From Puniceicoccales bacterium (GTDB lineage Bacteria > Verrucomicrobiota > Verrucomicrobiia > Opitutales > LL51), in NCBI GenBank assembly GCA_031259665.1, contig JAIRLD010000120.1, forward strand, positions 1 through 7,233: DNA of 7,233 nt, in the 5' to 3' direction. Positions 6,088 to 7,233 of the stretch are shown here, piece by piece. The notes beneath the pieces were generated by a model that saw only the letters and a list, made by a program, of their open reading frames with translations, made no database searches and was not told the origin of the DNA. The stretch's first letter is position 1. Every line of letters starts with the position of its first letter. The position numbers and the translations under genes are program-made.

Positions 6088-7233
6088 ATGGACCTGAGGG
6101 GCAATCGCTTACAAATTCAAAGTCAACGGCTATCGCCATCCATGCTCCGCTCTTTGGATGTTTTACAGTTGCCAATGGAAGAACTTCATCGGCTCGTTGC
6201 CACAGAAATTCAACGCAATCCACTCCTCGATATCGCTGACACCGTACCCTACGTCCTTCCTTCGAGCGGAAAAGAAAGAAATATTACTAATACAGCCGCG
6301 CGCGCGCGTGCGCGCGATACACCAAATGGCGAAGAAGGCAATCTAAATTTTTTAGAAAATATTAGCGCCGAAGATTTGCCGGAAGATTACCTGCTCGCTC
6401 AGGTTCCTGATTTGGACGAAGCTACCCAAACGGCACTGAAAACATTGATTAATAGCCTCGACGATCGCGGATTTTTACCGGAAGATGCTGCCCAACAACT
6501 CGGTATTTCTTTTCCAAATGGCGAAAAAAATCTCGATTCGCCACTCGATCAATCCCAGCAAAATATTTCTAAGAAAGCTTATGCGATCTTGCGCTCGCTT
6601 TCGCCGAAAGGGATAGGTGCCTGCAATTTACAGGACTGTCTCCGATTGCAAATTCCAGAAAATACACCGCTCCATGACCTTGTTTCTAACCATTTCGACG
6701 ACCTTGAACATTGCCGTTTCGCCAAATTACGACGCGAATTGGGTAAAACGGCGGTCGAATTGCGTACGCTCCTAGCCCCTTTAAAGCTACTGAATTTTGC
6801 ACCACTCAAAACCATTACGCCCCATACTAATCCGATGATTGTCCCGGAAATTATTTTTCAAAAAATCGATGAACACTGGATCTGCGAAATCTATGGTATG
6901 CCGGAAATTCATATGAGCGATCTTTACCAAAAGTTGGCCACCTATCCGCTCAAGCGTGAAGATCGTAAATTTTTCACCACAAACAAACAGTACGCTCAGT
7001 TTTGGGTTAAAATGTTGCATCAGCGCCGGGAAACTTTGCGAAAAATCGCCGAATATATTTTGAAATTTCAAAGCGATTTTTTGGAAAATGGTAGTAACTT
7101 TCTACGTCCGCAGAGCCAGAAACAAGCTGCGGAATTCCTCGGTATTAATTCTGCAACACTCTCCCGGGCGATCCAAAATAAATATGCCCAAGTCCCCAAC
7201 CAAATAGTCCCATTAAATTTTTTTTTTCCCATG
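6088..7233 (+). CDS. rpoN: RNA polymerase sigma-54 factor, N-terminal 382 residues (3' end outside window)
   Basis: The product is the alternative sigma factor that recognises -24/-12 promoters and needs AAA+ activators to open them. Residues 5-50 are region I, the glutamine- and leucine-rich activator-interacting part: LQIQSQRLSPSML, LDVLQLP, then EIQRNPLL. A short linker (about 50-90) follows and contains the unusual run AARARAR at 70-76. The core-binding domain shows LINSLDDRGFLP and LRSLSPKGIGACNLQDCLRL (starting near 168), then TPHTNPMIVPEIIF near 244-257. The helix-turn-helix region reads SATLSRAIQNKYAQVPNQ (355-372), followed by PLNFFFP (375-381). The RpoN box that reads the -24 element should lie just past the window edge. 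ATG 6088 is the only sensible start, since TAA at 6082-6084 closes the frame upstream. No Shine-Dalgarno is visible. The serS terminator separates it from the rmuC-serS operon. Confidence 0.95.
   Translation, partial: MDLRGNRLQIQSQRLSPSMLRSLDVLQLPMEELHRLVATEIQRNPLLDIADTVPYVLPSSGKERNITNTAARARARDTPNGEEGNLNFLENISAEDLPEDYLLAQVPDLDEATQTALKTLINSLDDRGFLPEDAAQQLGISFPNGEKNLDSPLDQSQQNISKKAYAILRSLSPKGIGACNLQDCLRLQIPENTPLHDLVSNHFDDLEHCRFAKLRRELGKTAVELRTLLAPLKLLNFAPLKTITPHTNPMIVPEIIFQKIDEHWICEIYGMPEIHMSDLYQKLATYPLKREDRKFFTTNKQYAQFWVKMLHQRRETLRKIAEYILKFQSDFLENGSNFLRPQSQKQAAEFLGINSATLSRAIQNKYAQVPNQIVPLNFFFPM
6297..6316 (+). repeat. Alternating CG/TG dinucleotide tract inside rpoN
   Basis: Ten alternating pyrimidine-purine steps (six CG, one TG, three CG) encode alternating Ala and Arg in the region I-core linker of sigma-54. 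The tract could adopt Z-DNA and, as a dinucleotide repeat, is prone to slippage. Its composition differs sharply from the AT-rich sequence on both sides. Confidence 0.9.
7218..7227 (+). repeat. Ten-base T homopolymer in rpoN
   Basis: Ten T in a row encode the end of Asn377 and Phe378-380, at the position of the conserved aromatic pair after the sigma-54 helix-turn-helix. A run of this length is a plausible hotspot for replication or transcription slippage, and also for sequencing error. Confidence 0.9.

Overview
The window shows a bacterial chromosomal segment holding housekeeping genes (rmuC, serS, rpoN) next to a tandemly duplicated gene for a secreted trypsin-like serine protease. The housekeeping part is about 50% G+C in a sampled stretch of serS; the protease part is more AT-rich, about 37% in a sampled stretch. 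The seryl-tRNA synthetase and the gene set remind me of Verrucomicrobiota (Opitutae-like). That is a weak impression without a database search, and nothing in the sequence fixes the taxon.

Left part (1-3440): a direct tandem duplication with a unit of about 1.76 kb. Each unit carries a minus-strand gene for an exported trypsin-like protease, a 99-bp divergent intergenic region, and the plus-strand 5' end of rmuC. In the left unit the protease frame is open from its GTG start (1447) to the window edge, about 482 codons, with its last two dozen residues outside the window. Its rmuC is only a 45-codon stump. In the right unit rmuC is complete, but the protease carries one extra base in an A-run (2910-2914). 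This separates the signal peptide and N-terminal region from the catalytic domain, so it is annotated as a frameshifted pseudogene. Both copies keep a recognisable His/Asp/Ser triad. Both have an unusually long Asp-to-Ser interval, including a Cys-rich motif and a probably helical region. I do not recognise them as a named family.

Middle part (3306-5892): rmuC (membrane-anchored coiled-coil protein with a nuclease-like RmuC domain) and serS (seryl-tRNA synthetase) lie four bases apart on the plus strand and look like an operon. A hairpin with a T-rich tail overlaps the serS stop codon and probably ends it.

Right part (6088-7233): the first 382 codons of rpoN (sigma-54), from the activator-interacting region I into the helix-turn-helix. 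It is cut by the window edge before the RpoN box. The gene contains a 20-bp alternating CG/TG tract and a run of ten T.

The most interesting structure is the duplication. Its 162-bp centre (the divergent promoter region plus the first codons of both genes) has only five differences, all transitions, while the flanking protease genes have diverged strongly. Because a second rmuC-type promoter region now points into the back of the second protease gene, antisense transcription across that gene is plausible. I saw no CRISPR array, tRNA, rRNA, transposase or integrase.
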